Below are positions 1 through 7,828 of a stretch of DNA of 20,618 nucleotides, piece after piece; positions within the stretch are counted from its first letter, which is position 1; every line of letters starts with the position of its first letter. The notes beneath the pieces were generated by a model that made no database searches, was not told where the DNA came from, and saw nothing but the letters and a program-made list of their open reading frames with translations. The stretch lies in contig DATMOG010000031.1 in NCBI GenBank assembly GCA_035568375.1, positions 1 through 20,618 on the forward strand. The letters are read 5' to 3'. Source of the DNA: JACDET01 sp035568375. Its GTDB lineage: Bacteria > Patescibacteriota > Microgenomatia > Levybacterales > UBA12049. Made by a program: the position numbers and the translations under genes.

Positions 1-486
1 AATGGCATATTAAATGCTCTCATTCAACCTTTATCAATAAGAATATTTACTACACATCTTACTTCTGACGTTGTACATGATTTGTCGCCAAAAGATAAAT
101 ATTATAGCCTTATACGAAACCAATCTCAAGAAGCTGCTGAAGAAATAAACCGTTATACGAAAAAAAATGAACTTCTTATTTTAACAGGTGATTTTAATAT
201 TGCTAAACACTCATCGCTTTATAGGGAATTTCTAGAAAGGTCCCAGTTGTATGATGTTTTTAAAGATATAAACAATCCTACGTATTCGACAAATCGAATT
301 CCTTACTTTTATGTTGCTAAATTAGCAGATAGCATTGACAATATATTTATATCTTGTCCAGTTAAATTTAAACCAATTATTGTAGAACAAATATTTTCCG
401 AGCAAGCAACACTTTCAGGAGGTAAAAAAAGCTATCTATCAGACCATGTTGCACTTCATTGTATACTGGAAATTAACGAAAAATAA
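1..486 (+). CDS. Endonuclease/exonuclease/phosphatase-fold hydrolase, 3' part
   Basis: The frame is open from the first base of the window, so this is the C-terminal part (about 161 residues) of a longer protein; the TTG at 82 is internal, not a start. The visible pieces fit the C-terminal half of the DNase I-like EEP fold in order: THL (about residue 19), GDFNI with the metal-binding Asp and Asn (about 61-65), DNIF, and a terminal SDH with the catalytic His about 12 residues before the stop. Family members are metal-dependent phosphodiesterases acting on nucleic acids, phosphoinositides or sphingomyelin. The substrate cannot be told from this part. It is the only gene at the left edge on this strand, and two hairpins follow its stop, so it probably belongs to a separate transcription unit from the glycan genes. 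Confidence 0.85.
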   Translation, partial: NGILNALIQPLSIRIFTTHLTSDVVHDLSPKDKYYSLIRNQSQEAAEEINRYTKKNELLILTGDFNIAKHSSLYREFLERSQLYDVFKDINNPTYSTNRIPYFYVAKLADSIDNIFISCPVKFKPIIVEQIFSEQATLSGGKKSYLSDHVALHCILEINEK

Positions 487-499
487 TTTTTGTATTACG

Positions 500-532
500 A
501 TTAAACTATTTTGATATAGTTTAATTCTTTTT
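500..532 (+). terminator. Possible weak terminator after the EEP gene
   Basis: A perfect 10-bp inverted repeat (ATTAAACTAT, 500-509, and ATAGTTTAAT, 516-525) with a 6-base loop is followed by TCTTTTT. It lies 13 bases after the stop of the upstream gene. The stem is nearly all A-T, so its strength as a terminator is doubtful. Confidence 0.4.
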
Positions 533-609
533 ATACTAATTGACAATGTAGAACAGTTATTTTAATCTATAACTATCAAAGTGCGTAATTGTCCAAGTAG
601 AAATTATTT

Positions 610-652
610 AACCTTTTGAGTTCTGTTTTTGGGGGAATTCAAAAGGTTTTTT
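610..652 (+). terminator. Rho-independent terminator
   Basis: A 14-bp stem (610-623 with 635-648, one G-U wobble in the + transcript) encloses an 11-base loop and runs into a T6 tract (647-652). On the minus strand the wobble becomes an A-C mismatch and no T tract follows, so it mainly serves plus-strand transcription. It lies about 125 bases after the EEP stop, and may back up the weaker hairpin at 500-532. I see no clear terminator for the convergent sortase operon before this point. Confidence 0.65.
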
Positions 653-758
653 GTGGTTGAGGTTGGATTTCAATAAATTCCTAATTCAGATTTATCATTA
701 ATCCGCTTTTTTTTGTTTACTTTTTCCCACACTCTTTACTCAATAATGGTCAGTATTT

Positions 759-1295
759 TTAACTTTTGAGTATAGCAACAGCAACAAATCGTTTAGAATC
801 AAGAAACCCTGTACAGGTATAGAGAGTAATTCGTTTGTCATTTGATGAAGCAAGAATTGTTGACTCACTAGGTGAGACGATAGAAGTATAGGAAATAATA
901 AATACTTTTTTCGTATTATCAGGATACATAACTACAACGGAATCTCCAATTTTTGCATCCACTAATTTACCAAATAGACTTCTCCAATTATGCGCGTATA
1001 TAACACTATTTCCTTTTTCGCCTGGCAAAGGTGAAGATGTTAAATAAGATACACCTGAGCCTGTTGTTGGCCAAATATTATTGATAATTGCAGCTTTATA
1101 AATGGGCAAATCAATACCTAATGAAGAAATAGTAATACGTTTAGGAGTTTTTTGAGTTATTTCTTCTGGTTTTGCATAGCTATAGTTATCGAAAGCTAGC
1201 TGAGAAGGTGATTCATGTAAATAAATTTGATACGCACCTACAGTTAAAAGGGAGAAGCTTTGGAGAATCAGGAACCAAGAAAATAATTTTTTCAT
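759..1295 (-). CDS. Sortase, class D/E-like
   Basis: A 178-residue cysteine transpeptidase that would join the Thr of a sorting motif to a surface nucleophile outside the membrane. A hydrophobic N-terminal segment (about 4-25) is the signal-anchor. The catalytic set is complete: His102 in VIYAHNW, Cys161 in TLYTC, and Arg169 in SKRFV. The TLxTC form of the cysteine motif and the short length fit housekeeping-type class D/E sortases better than class A or B. Translation starts at an ATG with AAAGGA (1300-1305) 4 bases upstream. The gene begins 17 bases after the stop of a LANTG protein, its obvious substrate, and the two probably share the promoter at 1963-1992. The exact class is an inference; the sortase assignment is firm. 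Confidence 0.93.
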   Translation of the reverse strand: MKKLFSWFLILQSFSLLTVGAYQIYLHESPSQLAFDNYSYAKPEEITQKTPKRITISSLGIDLPIYKAAIINNIWPTTGSGVSYLTSSPLPGEKGNSVIYAHNWRSLFGKLVDAKIGDSVVVMYPDNTKKVFIISYTSIVSPSESTILASSNDKRITLYTCTGFLDSKRFVAVAILKS

Positions 1296-1312
1296 ATGAT
1301 CCTTTAAATGGT

Positions 1313-1912
1313 TTATTTACTTAACTTTCTTAAGACTACCCCAAGAATAAGAGATGCAGCTCCTGCAAGAAGAGAGATATAGATAAAGAAAGAATCTCCG
1401 GTATTAGCCAAATTATTAGCTGATGCAGCACCAACCTTAGTTTCTGGTGTGGGCGTAGCAGTTGGTCCTGGTGTCACCGTAGGCGTATTTGCAGGTGTAG
1501 GAGTCGGTGTACATGAAGTACATGCATAGGTACTATTTAATGCTAAATAAGGGCCGTAATTCAAACCCCATTCTTTACCATCTGGAATATATATCCACCC
1601 TTGTGCTTTTAACTCATCGATTTGTGTGCTTGAATAATCAGTTACATTAAGCCAGTTTGTTTGGTAGCCATTCCCTTGATCTGTACAGAGACACTGTAGT
1701 ACATTACCATTTGAAGAATAAATGATATCAGTTCCACTGAAGGAACCTGTATTTACAACACCATGATTTGAACCATAGTTTACTTGTGTTTGTGACCACT
1801 GTGGGTTAAGACAAGAACCAAAGTTCGGAGTAGATGTTGCAAAAACAGGAAATGCAGCACTCAAATAGAGTGTAGGTACGATTGATGCTAATAGTAAAGC
1901 TTTTTTATTCAT
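1313..1912 (-). CDS. Secreted LANTG-anchored surface protein (sortase substrate)
   Basis: A 199-residue precursor. Residues 1-25 form a signal peptide with KK and a hydrophobic core, probably cut after VFA. Residues about 30-134 are a compact Trp/Tyr/Asn-rich domain with Cys34, Cys74, Cys76, Cys131 and Cys134, which could form disulfides. Residues 135-157 are a Thr/Pro repeat linker of the kind that spans a cell wall. The end is a complete sorting signal: LANTG (168-172), a hydrophobic segment (about 174-194) and an RKLSK tail. The sortase gene follows 17 bases downstream, so substrate and enzyme are probably made together. From memory, Microgenomates-type genomes carry related small proteins with a GWIYVPNG-like motif (here GWIYIPDG, 105-112). 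The function of the exposed domain is unknown. Confidence 0.88.
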   Translation of the reverse strand: MNKKALLLASIVPTLYLSAAFPVFATSTPNFGSCLNPQWSQTQVNYGSNHGVVNTGSFSGTDIIYSSNGNVLQCLCTDQGNGYQTNWLNVTDYSSTQIDELKAQGWIYIPDGKEWGLNYGPYLALNSTYACTSCTPTPTPANTPTVTPGPTATPTPETKVGAASANNLANTGDSFFIYISLLAGAASLILGVVLRKLSK

Positions 1913-1948
1913 AAACGAGCTTTTAATAGGCCTAGTAAAGACCTATAT

Positions 1949-1987
1949 ATTTACTATATGGGATTTTAACATATTAATATAGTAAAT
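1949..1987. repeat. 11-bp inverted repeat over the sortase-operon promoter
   Basis: ATTTACTATAT (1949-1959) and ATATAGTAAAT (1977-1987) are perfect inverted copies with a 17-base spacer. One arm covers the likely transcription start, the other the -35/-10 spacer and one base of the -35 box. That placement is typical of a dimeric repressor operator; the pair could also form an mRNA or DNA hairpin. The regulator is not visible in the window. Confidence 0.55.
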
Positions 1988-1992
1988 GTCAA
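1963..1992 (-). promoter_or_regulatory. Sigma70-type promoter of the substrate-sortase pair
   Basis: On the minus strand a perfect TTGACA (1987-1992) is followed after 18 bases by TAAAAT (1963-1968), one change from TATAAT. Transcription would start near 1956, leaving a leader of about 45 bases before the ATG at 1912. An inverted repeat straddles the -10 box (see 1949-1987). Confidence 0.7.
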
Positions 1993-2031
1993 CTACTCAT
2001 CTTATTTAAGAAAAGCACTACTAAAGTAGTC
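1963..2031 (-). repeat. Promoter-proximal module, copy 1
   Basis: Read on the minus strand, the blocks GACTACTTTAG (2021-2031), TAAGATGAGT (1995-2004), ATTTACTAT (1979-1987) and GTTAAAAT (1963-1970) occur in the same order as in copy 2 at 20224-20276. The gap between the second block and TTTACTAT is 8 bases in both copies. Copy 1 has about 13 extra bases between the first two blocks, including a small ACTAC/GTAGT hairpin. It sits directly upstream of the sortase-substrate gene. Confidence 0.6.
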
Positions 2032-2075
2032 TATATTTTAAATAAATAAAAATCTAAATGAAAAGCTTATAATAT

Positions 2076-3095
2076 TTATAGATTGTTTTGATAATATTTT
2101 GAAAGGATGGAAACAACAGGCTTGGGTAAACCATTATCACGCCACAACGCAGTCGAGCCTCCCACATTTACCCAATAATTTATTCCAATTAAGACACTTT
2201 TATTTGAAAGTAAGTGTAAAGATTTTTGAAGCCATTCTTTTTGTTGTTCTTCTGTCATATTGCCTTGAATATCAGGGATTGGTGCACCAAATTCACCAAG
2301 TACAATTTTGCCACCACTTTGATTTGCAATCGAAGAAACATCATTTGCTAAATCATCCGGCGTAGGTACATAATGATCAATTACAACAACTCCACCGAGA
2401 GATTGAGTTGTTACTCTATCCATAATTGCCCTCGCAGCATCCGCGTTCATAGAAAAATAATTATTTATTACATTTTTTCCGATTAGAGCGAATGCTCTCT
2501 TTGTTGTCCTGTATTCATCAATAAGGAACGAACGATAAGGAGCAACAGCTGTAGGATCACCAATTTGTAATTGTATTCCATTTTCACATTCTGGACATGA
2601 AGTGAAGATATCACCATCTTCAAAAAGATCTTTATTTGCAAGAATAAATTGTTGAACTTTTTGAATATGTGTTTGTTCATCTATTTTTGGATAACCAAAC
2701 CAGCCTTCCCATCCCGAAAAATTACCTCTAAACCAAATATGTAATCCGTGAGATCTTCCTGCTTGTACCCACATTTTTAATACAGGAAGAAATTCACTAT
2801 CATATGGTGTATCTATTGCTACATGAGTGGCACCAGTTGCTGCAATTGCAGATACTTGTTTATTTATTGTAACTTGAGCACTACCATCAGTAAGATATTG
2901 CCGTGAAAGATCTCGAGAATATTTCATTGTATCTATTGATTCAACTTCCCACCGCTTTGTGACTTTTTTACTTGTTGTTTGTATTGGAAAGAGAACCTGG
3001 AATAAATAAAGCATTAAAGAAAACCCAAAGAAAAAAATCGCGATTAACATGAATATATCTCTTCTACTAAATTTCATCTTTTTATTATAGCGCAT
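2076..3095 (-). CDS. Membrane-anchored TIM-barrel glycosidase-like protein
   Basis: Probably an extracellular enzyme of the clan GH-A type (GH5-like). A TTG at 3140 would give 354 residues and overlap the upstream gene by 11 bases. I prefer the ATG at 3095 (339 residues) because GAAAGG lies just before it. A single hydrophobic segment (about 15-37 from that ATG) anchors the protein with the barrel outside. Motifs, numbered from the TTG: ATHVAID (104-110), WFRGN (136-140), PECENG with Glu184 and Glu186 as possible acid/base, and LGEFGAP with Glu283 in the nucleophile position. The acid/base site lacks the usual Asn-Glu pair, so activity is not assured. It follows two GT-C-like enzymes in the same orientation and may trim or remodel their product. 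The family is an inference from fold-like motifs. Confidence 0.68.
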   Translation of the reverse strand: MRYNKKMKFSRRDIFMLIAIFFFGFSLMLYLFQVLFPIQTTSKKVTKRWEVESIDTMKYSRDLSRQYLTDGSAQVTINKQVSAIAATGATHVAIDTPYDSEFLPVLKMWVQAGRSHGLHIWFRGNFSGWEGWFGYPKIDEQTHIQKVQQFILANKDLFEDGDIFTSCPECENGIQLQIGDPTAVAPYRSFLIDEYRTTKRAFALIGKNVINNYFSMNADAARAIMDRVTTQSLGGVVVIDHYVPTPDDLANDVSSIANQSGGKIVLGEFGAPIPDIQGNMTEEQQKEWLQKSLHLLSNKSVLIGINYWVNVGGSTALWRDNGLPKPVVSILSKYYQNNL

Positions 3096-3129
3096 TACCC
3101 TTTCTGCTGTATTTCTCTTGAACAAAAAA

Positions 3130-4758
3130 TTAAGGTTCAATATAAGCTTGCGTATGAAGGTCTTTTATATATTGTGGTTTTATTTCGTATATATCAGCAA
3201 AAGGATAATGCTCCTTCAAAAGATAATCATTATGAAATTCTGAATTACTTAGCAATTTACGGAAAGTTTCATCATTCAAATCATTCGTACGCACTATAAT
3301 CCACCGTGCCCAATGTACGGGATGTGCAGTAGCAAAAATCCAATATTGCCCTGTTCCTTCGTGAATAAACCGACTCATCTCTAAACCTGAAGAAAAAATG
3401 ATAGCATCATGTGAGGCAACAGAAATTAGCACAAACCCTGGAGTATTAGTTGCATGCTGCCGCAACCATCCACTTACCTGTGTAACATTTTTCCCACTTG
3501 CTCCAAAAACAGCATCATCAATAGTGACAGCATCGCGGTTAGCAATTGCAAAAATATTAACAAAAATTAGCAATGCTATTAAAACAGTTTGTATAGGTTT
3601 TAATCGTGAAACCAAATATCCGGTAAATACAGCTATGGATGGAACCATCATAAGTCCGTAGCGTACATTAAACCATGAATTGCCAGACAATCCCTGAATA
3701 AACAAAACAGATTGACCTAAATATAATGCTAAAATATTAAAAGCTAATGGGGCAAGTAATGCAATTGCTGCCATACGTAGACTGCTATTGATCCGTTTAT
3801 CAAACCAAAATAGCAACATTCCAGCAAACGATAATATAATTTGTAGCATCCCTGCATTATAAATAATTGAATAAATATACGTTTGCATTGAAAATAACAA
3901 ATTATGCTTTGTTGCTAATCCACCGGCAGCAGCTATTTGTGATTGCTGAGTCGCTGCAGCATAAGGACCAAAAATAAAATAAAGAGGATCCTTAAAAATA
4001 ATCAAATTCCATAAAATCCATAAAATAATGCCAAAGCCACCCATTGTACAAAATAAAAAGAATGAACCTTCTGCTGTTTTATATCCATGCTTTTTTAGAG
4101 ATTGAATAACAACCAGTATTGTTGCAAAAATAAGTAAAAACCACCCATCGTACCTGATCATTGTTGAAAGCATTATCCAAAAGCTTGATTTAACAAGTCT
4201 CATCATCTTATCTTCTCGATGCCATTGAATTAACTCATAAACACCCGCAGTCATAGTTCCAAGCAACAATAATTCCGTCATTGCAGTTGATTGCATATAC
4301 ATAATATTCATATTCAATGCAAATACTAAAACACCTACTATGCATCCCAGAATACTAGTTCCAAGTATCTTAAGTATCCTATAAATTAATGTCCCAGTTG
4401 CAATATATGAAATCATTGATTGTAATGCGCCAGATAATCCAGAGTGCCACATAAAATTATTCCAAACAGTTATCGCTGCAAGTAAATGAGGAAGTGGTAA
4501 CCATACACTACCAAGCTGGGCAAAACCTGGTTTTAAATTTTCTACAACACGACGAGCAATATCCAAATGTGATCGAGCATCATTATAAGCAATACCTAAT
4601 CCGTTTGAGAGATAGTATAAATAACTGGTAATAGAAATCATTGTTAAAACAAAAAAAAGCATTATTACTGCATGCTTATTTAAAAATGATTTAATAGTAG
4701 CTATCGTATTTTTTGAAATAGTTATTTGAATAGAAAAAGATTTAATATCAAAATACAT
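3130..4758 (-). CDS. Polytopic GT-C-like glycosyltransferase (GT39/PMT-related)
   Basis: A 542-residue integral membrane protein with about ten or more hydrophobic segments. The first long loop (about 52-90) after TM1 carries an acidic site, NDARSHLD with Asp60 and Asp66, followed by PGFAQLGSVWLPLPH. GT-C enzymes place a catalytic Asp in this loop and use lipid-phosphate sugars on the outer face of the membrane. A soluble tail of about 120 residues follows the last membrane segment. The ATG is preceded by AAAGGA (4767-4772), 8 bases away and overlapping the stop of the upstream gene, so the two genes are translated in tandem. The length and layout fit the GT39/ArnT/PMT group. Donor and acceptor are unknown. 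A polymerase or ligase role cannot be excluded. Confidence 0.72.
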   Translation of the reverse strand: MYFDIKSFSIQITISKNTIATIKSFLNKHAVIMLFFVLTMISITSYLYYLSNGLGIAYNDARSHLDIARRVVENLKPGFAQLGSVWLPLPHLLAAITVWNNFMWHSGLSGALQSMISYIATGTLIYRILKILGTSILGCIVGVLVFALNMNIMYMQSTAMTELLLLGTMTAGVYELIQWHREDKMMRLVKSSFWIMLSTMIRYDGWFLLIFATILVVIQSLKKHGYKTAEGSFFLFCTMGGFGIILWILWNLIIFKDPLYFIFGPYAAATQQSQIAAAGGLATKHNLLFSMQTYIYSIIYNAGMLQIILSFAGMLLFWFDKRINSSLRMAAIALLAPLAFNILALYLGQSVLFIQGLSGNSWFNVRYGLMMVPSIAVFTGYLVSRLKPIQTVLIALLIFVNIFAIANRDAVTIDDAVFGASGKNVTQVSGWLRQHATNTPGFVLISVASHDAIIFSSGLEMSRFIHEGTGQYWIFATAHPVHWARWIIVRTNDLNDETFRKLLSNSEFHNDYLLKEHYPFADIYEIKPQYIKDLHTQAYIEP

Positions 4759-4770
4759 ATAGTTATTCCT

Positions 4771-6321
4771 TTATAATTTTTTTTCCGCTAACACATAATA
4801 AAAACACAAAAAGGAAAAAATACCCAAAACAAAAACAGTAAGATATTGGTAATATTGCCAAGCTGAAAGATAGTAGCTTGCGTATGTTTGAAATACGAAT
4901 GATCTTGAGACATTTGCACCTAGCAAATTAAAATTACGCTGATAAGTATAGTCAAATACTTTATGCGATGCATTAGATAAAGCAATTGCTTCAACCTTAG
5001 GAGGATTACTATTTGAAGTAAGTGCTCCTACCGAATTTATAACTATTGAATAAAAAAGTGTAATAAAAAAGAAAAGCATAAATAGTCTATTTCGTTTCCA
5101 ATAGCTCAGTAACAAAGCTATGAATATTGCAGATATAGCATAGGCAGGCACAAGGTATCGAGCACCAAAAGCCCACCCACCATAAGGGTCACCCCACATA
5201 GAATAAAGTACTATATTAATCCCAATAATACCAACCAAGATAGGTAAGTAATTTCGTTTTCTTTTAAACGCGATATATATCCCTAAACCACCAAACAGGA
5301 TTACAGGTGTAAAAACAATCATTCCACGATCAGGGCTCAAAAAAAGTATATATAGTCCATTTAACATATTCCTTGGCTTAAAAAAAGTAAAAAATGATCC
5401 TGTCGGAACATCGGCTTGTTGCAGTAGTGTTATTGATGGCGCTTTTGGACCAGTAACGAACACTGGAGAACCATTTGCGTTTACCCCAACAACACGGTCT
5501 ACAGTTCCTGAAATTCTAAGAGGATTATCGTAAGACATTTTATTAAACCACATAAAGAAGGCAAGAGGAAAAATAATACCAAAAATAGTAAATATTTTTG
5601 GTAGAGAAATATGTATCAATACTTTTTGCTCTATCTGTTTTAATACGCCACTTCTAAAAAAAGCAACAAGAGCAATAGGAAACATCATAAAAAGATTTGG
5701 ATAATCAACAGTAAATGCAAATGCATATAATATCCAAATAATGAAAAGGGAAATGACATTATTAAAACGAATCAAAAGATAAAAAGATAAAAGGATTAAA
5801 AAAGTCGAAGCATGATGCTCATAGAGTGTTACTGCGTAAGAAAAAGCTGGACTAGCAAAAAGGAAGGTAAGTGCTGCAATAGTTGCTGCTAAAGGTTCAG
5901 CTCCAAGCTTAATTGCAATAGCCCTAATAAGAATAACATTGAGAAGCGCAAAAAGAGCCATCCATGCATATGTACCAAATTGAGCAATGCCAAAATGTTT
6001 ACCAATAATGTAACCGGGAATTGACAGAAAAGAAATAGATGGAGCAAAAATTGAAACATAATTTTTGTTTAAATAACTGACATCAGGTGAAGAAAATCGA
6101 GCTAAATCAGGAGACAGATGAAAAGTATGATTTTCGACAATTGAATAAAGTAATGCAAATCTTCCGCTTTCATTTGACAATTCGAACGGGCCATTTTCTT
6201 TCCAGTGGGAAGAATCCATCTCCTGCGGAGTGGGATTCCCGGGAAGTCCTCTAAGACTAAACATCAGAACTACTACCACAAAGAAAAAAAGCAATATGTT
6301 TCCTATTATCGTCTTTAGCAT
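4771..6321 (-). CDS. Polytopic GT-C-like glycosyltransferase
   Basis: An integral membrane protein of 516 residues from the ATG at 6321. A TTG at 6339 would add six residues but would place the start at or before the expected transcription start. A signal-anchor (about 8-22) is followed by an outer loop (about 25-95) with NESGRFALLYSIVENHTF (Glu51, Arg54) and NKNYVSIFAPSISF. This resembles the acidic, substrate-binding first loop of GT39-type enzymes. About ten further membrane segments follow. It is the first gene of the minus-strand set running to 2076 and lies 12 bases upstream of a second GT-C-like gene. The two are divergent in sequence and may add different sugars. I am confident of a membrane glycosyltransferase-like fold, less so of the family. 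Confidence 0.68.
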   Translation of the reverse strand: MLKTIIGNILLFFFVVVVLMFSLRGLPGNPTPQEMDSSHWKENGPFELSNESGRFALLYSIVENHTFHLSPDLARFSSPDVSYLNKNYVSIFAPSISFLSIPGYIIGKHFGIAQFGTYAWMALFALLNVILIRAIAIKLGAEPLAATIAALTFLFASPAFSYAVTLYEHHASTFLILLSFYLLIRFNNVISLFIIWILYAFAFTVDYPNLFMMFPIALVAFFRSGVLKQIEQKVLIHISLPKIFTIFGIIFPLAFFMWFNKMSYDNPLRISGTVDRVVGVNANGSPVFVTGPKAPSITLLQQADVPTGSFFTFFKPRNMLNGLYILFLSPDRGMIVFTPVILFGGLGIYIAFKRKRNYLPILVGIIGINIVLYSMWGDPYGGWAFGARYLVPAYAISAIFIALLLSYWKRNRLFMLFFFITLFYSIVINSVGALTSNSNPPKVEAIALSNASHKVFDYTYQRNFNLLGANVSRSFVFQTYASYYLSAWQYYQYLTVFVLGIFSFLCFYYVLAEKKL

Positions 6322-6351
6322 AGCATTAGTATAATACAAAAAGTGATCATA

Positions 6352-6380
6352 ATTATACTGTATAGTAAAAATATTTGCAA
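6352..6380 (-). promoter_or_regulatory. Sigma70-type promoter of the GT-C set
   Basis: On the minus strand TTGCAA (6375-6380) and TATAAT (6352-6357) are separated by 17 bases. Initiation near 6345 would leave a leader of only about 24 bases before the ATG at 6321, with no Shine-Dalgarno sequence. Confidence 0.6.
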
Positions 6381-6399
6381 ACTATAAGTTTTATATATA

Positions 6400-6442
6400 T
6401 TGATTTTTCTTACTTTATTTAATTATAAATTTTATGTATAAT
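6400..6442 (+). promoter_or_regulatory. Candidate promoters of the flavoprotein pair
   Basis: Two overlapping solutions exist on the plus strand: TTGATT (6400-6405) with TATAAA (6424-6429) at 18 bases, and a consensus TATAAT (6437-6442) with only a weak TTTATT (6414-6419) at 17 bases. The first gene starts at 6469. The region is almost pure A-T, so chance matches are likely. Confidence 0.4.
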
Positions 6443-6468
6443 TGCATTTATTATAAGATAATAATATT

Positions 6469-7827
6469 ATGGAACAAAATAGTAAAAAAATAGTGATTAT
6501 AGGTAGTGGCCCAGCGGGTTGTTTTCTTGCTATTCTCTTAGCAAAAAAAGGTTATAAGGTCGACATTTACGAAAAGCTATCAAAACAGGAAATTAACATA
6601 GAAATATCGAAAAGATCATATAATATTACTATTTATAACTATGCCAAAGGATTACTAATAGAGGCAGGTTTATGGGAACAACTGCAACCATATTTTTTTA
6701 ATCTCAAAGGTACTGTAACTCATCTAGCAAATACAGCAGAATCTGTCATTACTCTCATAAATCAAAACAAAATCGATTATTTAACTATTACTCGTGCCAA
6801 TTTTACTAACATTCTTCTTCAGGAGGCTACAAAACAAAAATTAATTACCTTGCACTACGACTCTTCTCTCGTAGCAATTAAAAGACAAAAAAAAGAACTT
6901 TTACTACAAAATAGTAAAACAAAAAAGACTACTATAGCTTACTTTGATGTACTTTTTGGCGCAGATGGAATAAATTCTCTTGTTAGATCACTTCTGCAAC
7001 AAGGACAAGAGATACAACACTCTCAAAAACAAGAAGAATGGTGTTACCGACAATTTAAAATTTCATCTAAAATGGTTGAAAGACTCAAACTTGAAAAACA
7101 GTTTGAACATACTTGGACACAAAAAAATACTTTTATTATTTCACATCCTCAAAAAGATTATTCTCTTTCAGCACTTATTGTTTTTCAAAAAACTGACAAA
7201 CAAAATGCATTTTTTGCTACAGAAACAGATATAGAGTTATTTTTTACCAAACATTTTCCACAACTTAAACCAGCATTATCAGAAATTGTACAATCATTAC
7301 TATCCAGTCCTGATGGTAGTTTTTCAACAATTCATACCAGGCCTTGGTATTATAAAGATTGTATTACTATTGTTGGAGATGCTGCTCATGGATTTTATCC
7401 ATTCTTTGGACAAGGCACATCAGCTGCACTTGGCGATAGTATGTGTCTTATAAAATTACTTGACAAATATGGTACTGATTGGGGCAAAATATTTCCACTT
7501 TACCAAAAAGCTCGAAAGAGACATATGGATACCTTAGGAAATTTATCAAAAGAAGTGATGCAAAAATATTTACGTTATAAAAGAGCTGATTATACAGCTA
7601 TTTATGACAAATTATACGGTGTACTATATCATTTTTTTCCGACTATATTTTATCCTCCACTATTTTTCTCTCTCACTACTGATCCTGCACATGCAGACGA
7701 TCATAACAAAAATTTTCTAAGACAGCATAAAATTATCCATAGATTTGGATTTTCACTTCTTGTAACTGTACTTACAAAGATATTTTTATTCTATGAAATC
7801 GTGAAGAAACAAAAAATTTTCGCATAA
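6469..7827 (+). CDS. FAD-dependent monooxygenase, kynurenine 3-monooxygenase-like (copy 1)
   Basis: A 452-residue group A flavoprotein hydroxylase. The three FAD signatures are present in order: the Rossmann motif GSGPAG (12-17) followed by YEK, the ADG motif (165-167), and VGDAAHGFYPFFGQG (302-316), where FFGQG is characteristic of KMO. KRSYNIT (48-54) resembles the RSINL motif of KMO, and YRQFKIS (193-199) its YKELxI. The KMO C-terminal PLYTMV appears as PPLFFSL (396-402), so the active-site Tyr known from KMO would be Phe. A hydrophobic stretch near the C terminus (about 427-445) may touch the membrane. Such enzymes use NAD(P)H and O2 to hydroxylate aromatic or lipid-like substrates. No other kynurenine-pathway gene is nearby, so the substrate is unknown. 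Its paralogue starts one base after the stop. Confidence 0.85.
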   Translation: MEQNSKKIVIIGSGPAGCFLAILLAKKGYKVDIYEKLSKQEINIEISKRSYNITIYNYAKGLLIEAGLWEQLQPYFFNLKGTVTHLANTAESVITLINQNKIDYLTITRANFTNILLQEATKQKLITLHYDSSLVAIKRQKKELLLQNSKTKKTTIAYFDVLFGADGINSLVRSLLQQGQEIQHSQKQEEWCYRQFKISSKMVERLKLEKQFEHTWTQKNTFIISHPQKDYSLSALIVFQKTDKQNAFFATETDIELFFTKHFPQLKPALSEIVQSLLSSPDGSFSTIHTRPWYYKDCITIVGDAAHGFYPFFGQGTSAALGDSMCLIKLLDKYGTDWGKIFPLYQKARKRHMDTLGNLSKEVMQKYLRYKRADYTAIYDKLYGVLYHFFPTIFYPPLFFSLTTDPAHADDHNKNFLRQHKIIHRFGFSLLVTVLTKIFLFYEIVKKQKIFA

Positions 7828-7828
7828 C

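Noticed and set aside
1441..1510. The Thr/Pro-coding repeat in the surface protein as a DNA tandem repeat element
   Set aside because: The short repeated units follow from the TPTP protein linker and vary at the DNA level.
2099..2365. Plus-strand open frame opposite the glycosidase-like gene
   Set aside because: It is antisense to conserved barrel motifs, has no ribosome-binding site and a low-complexity His/Leu-rich product.
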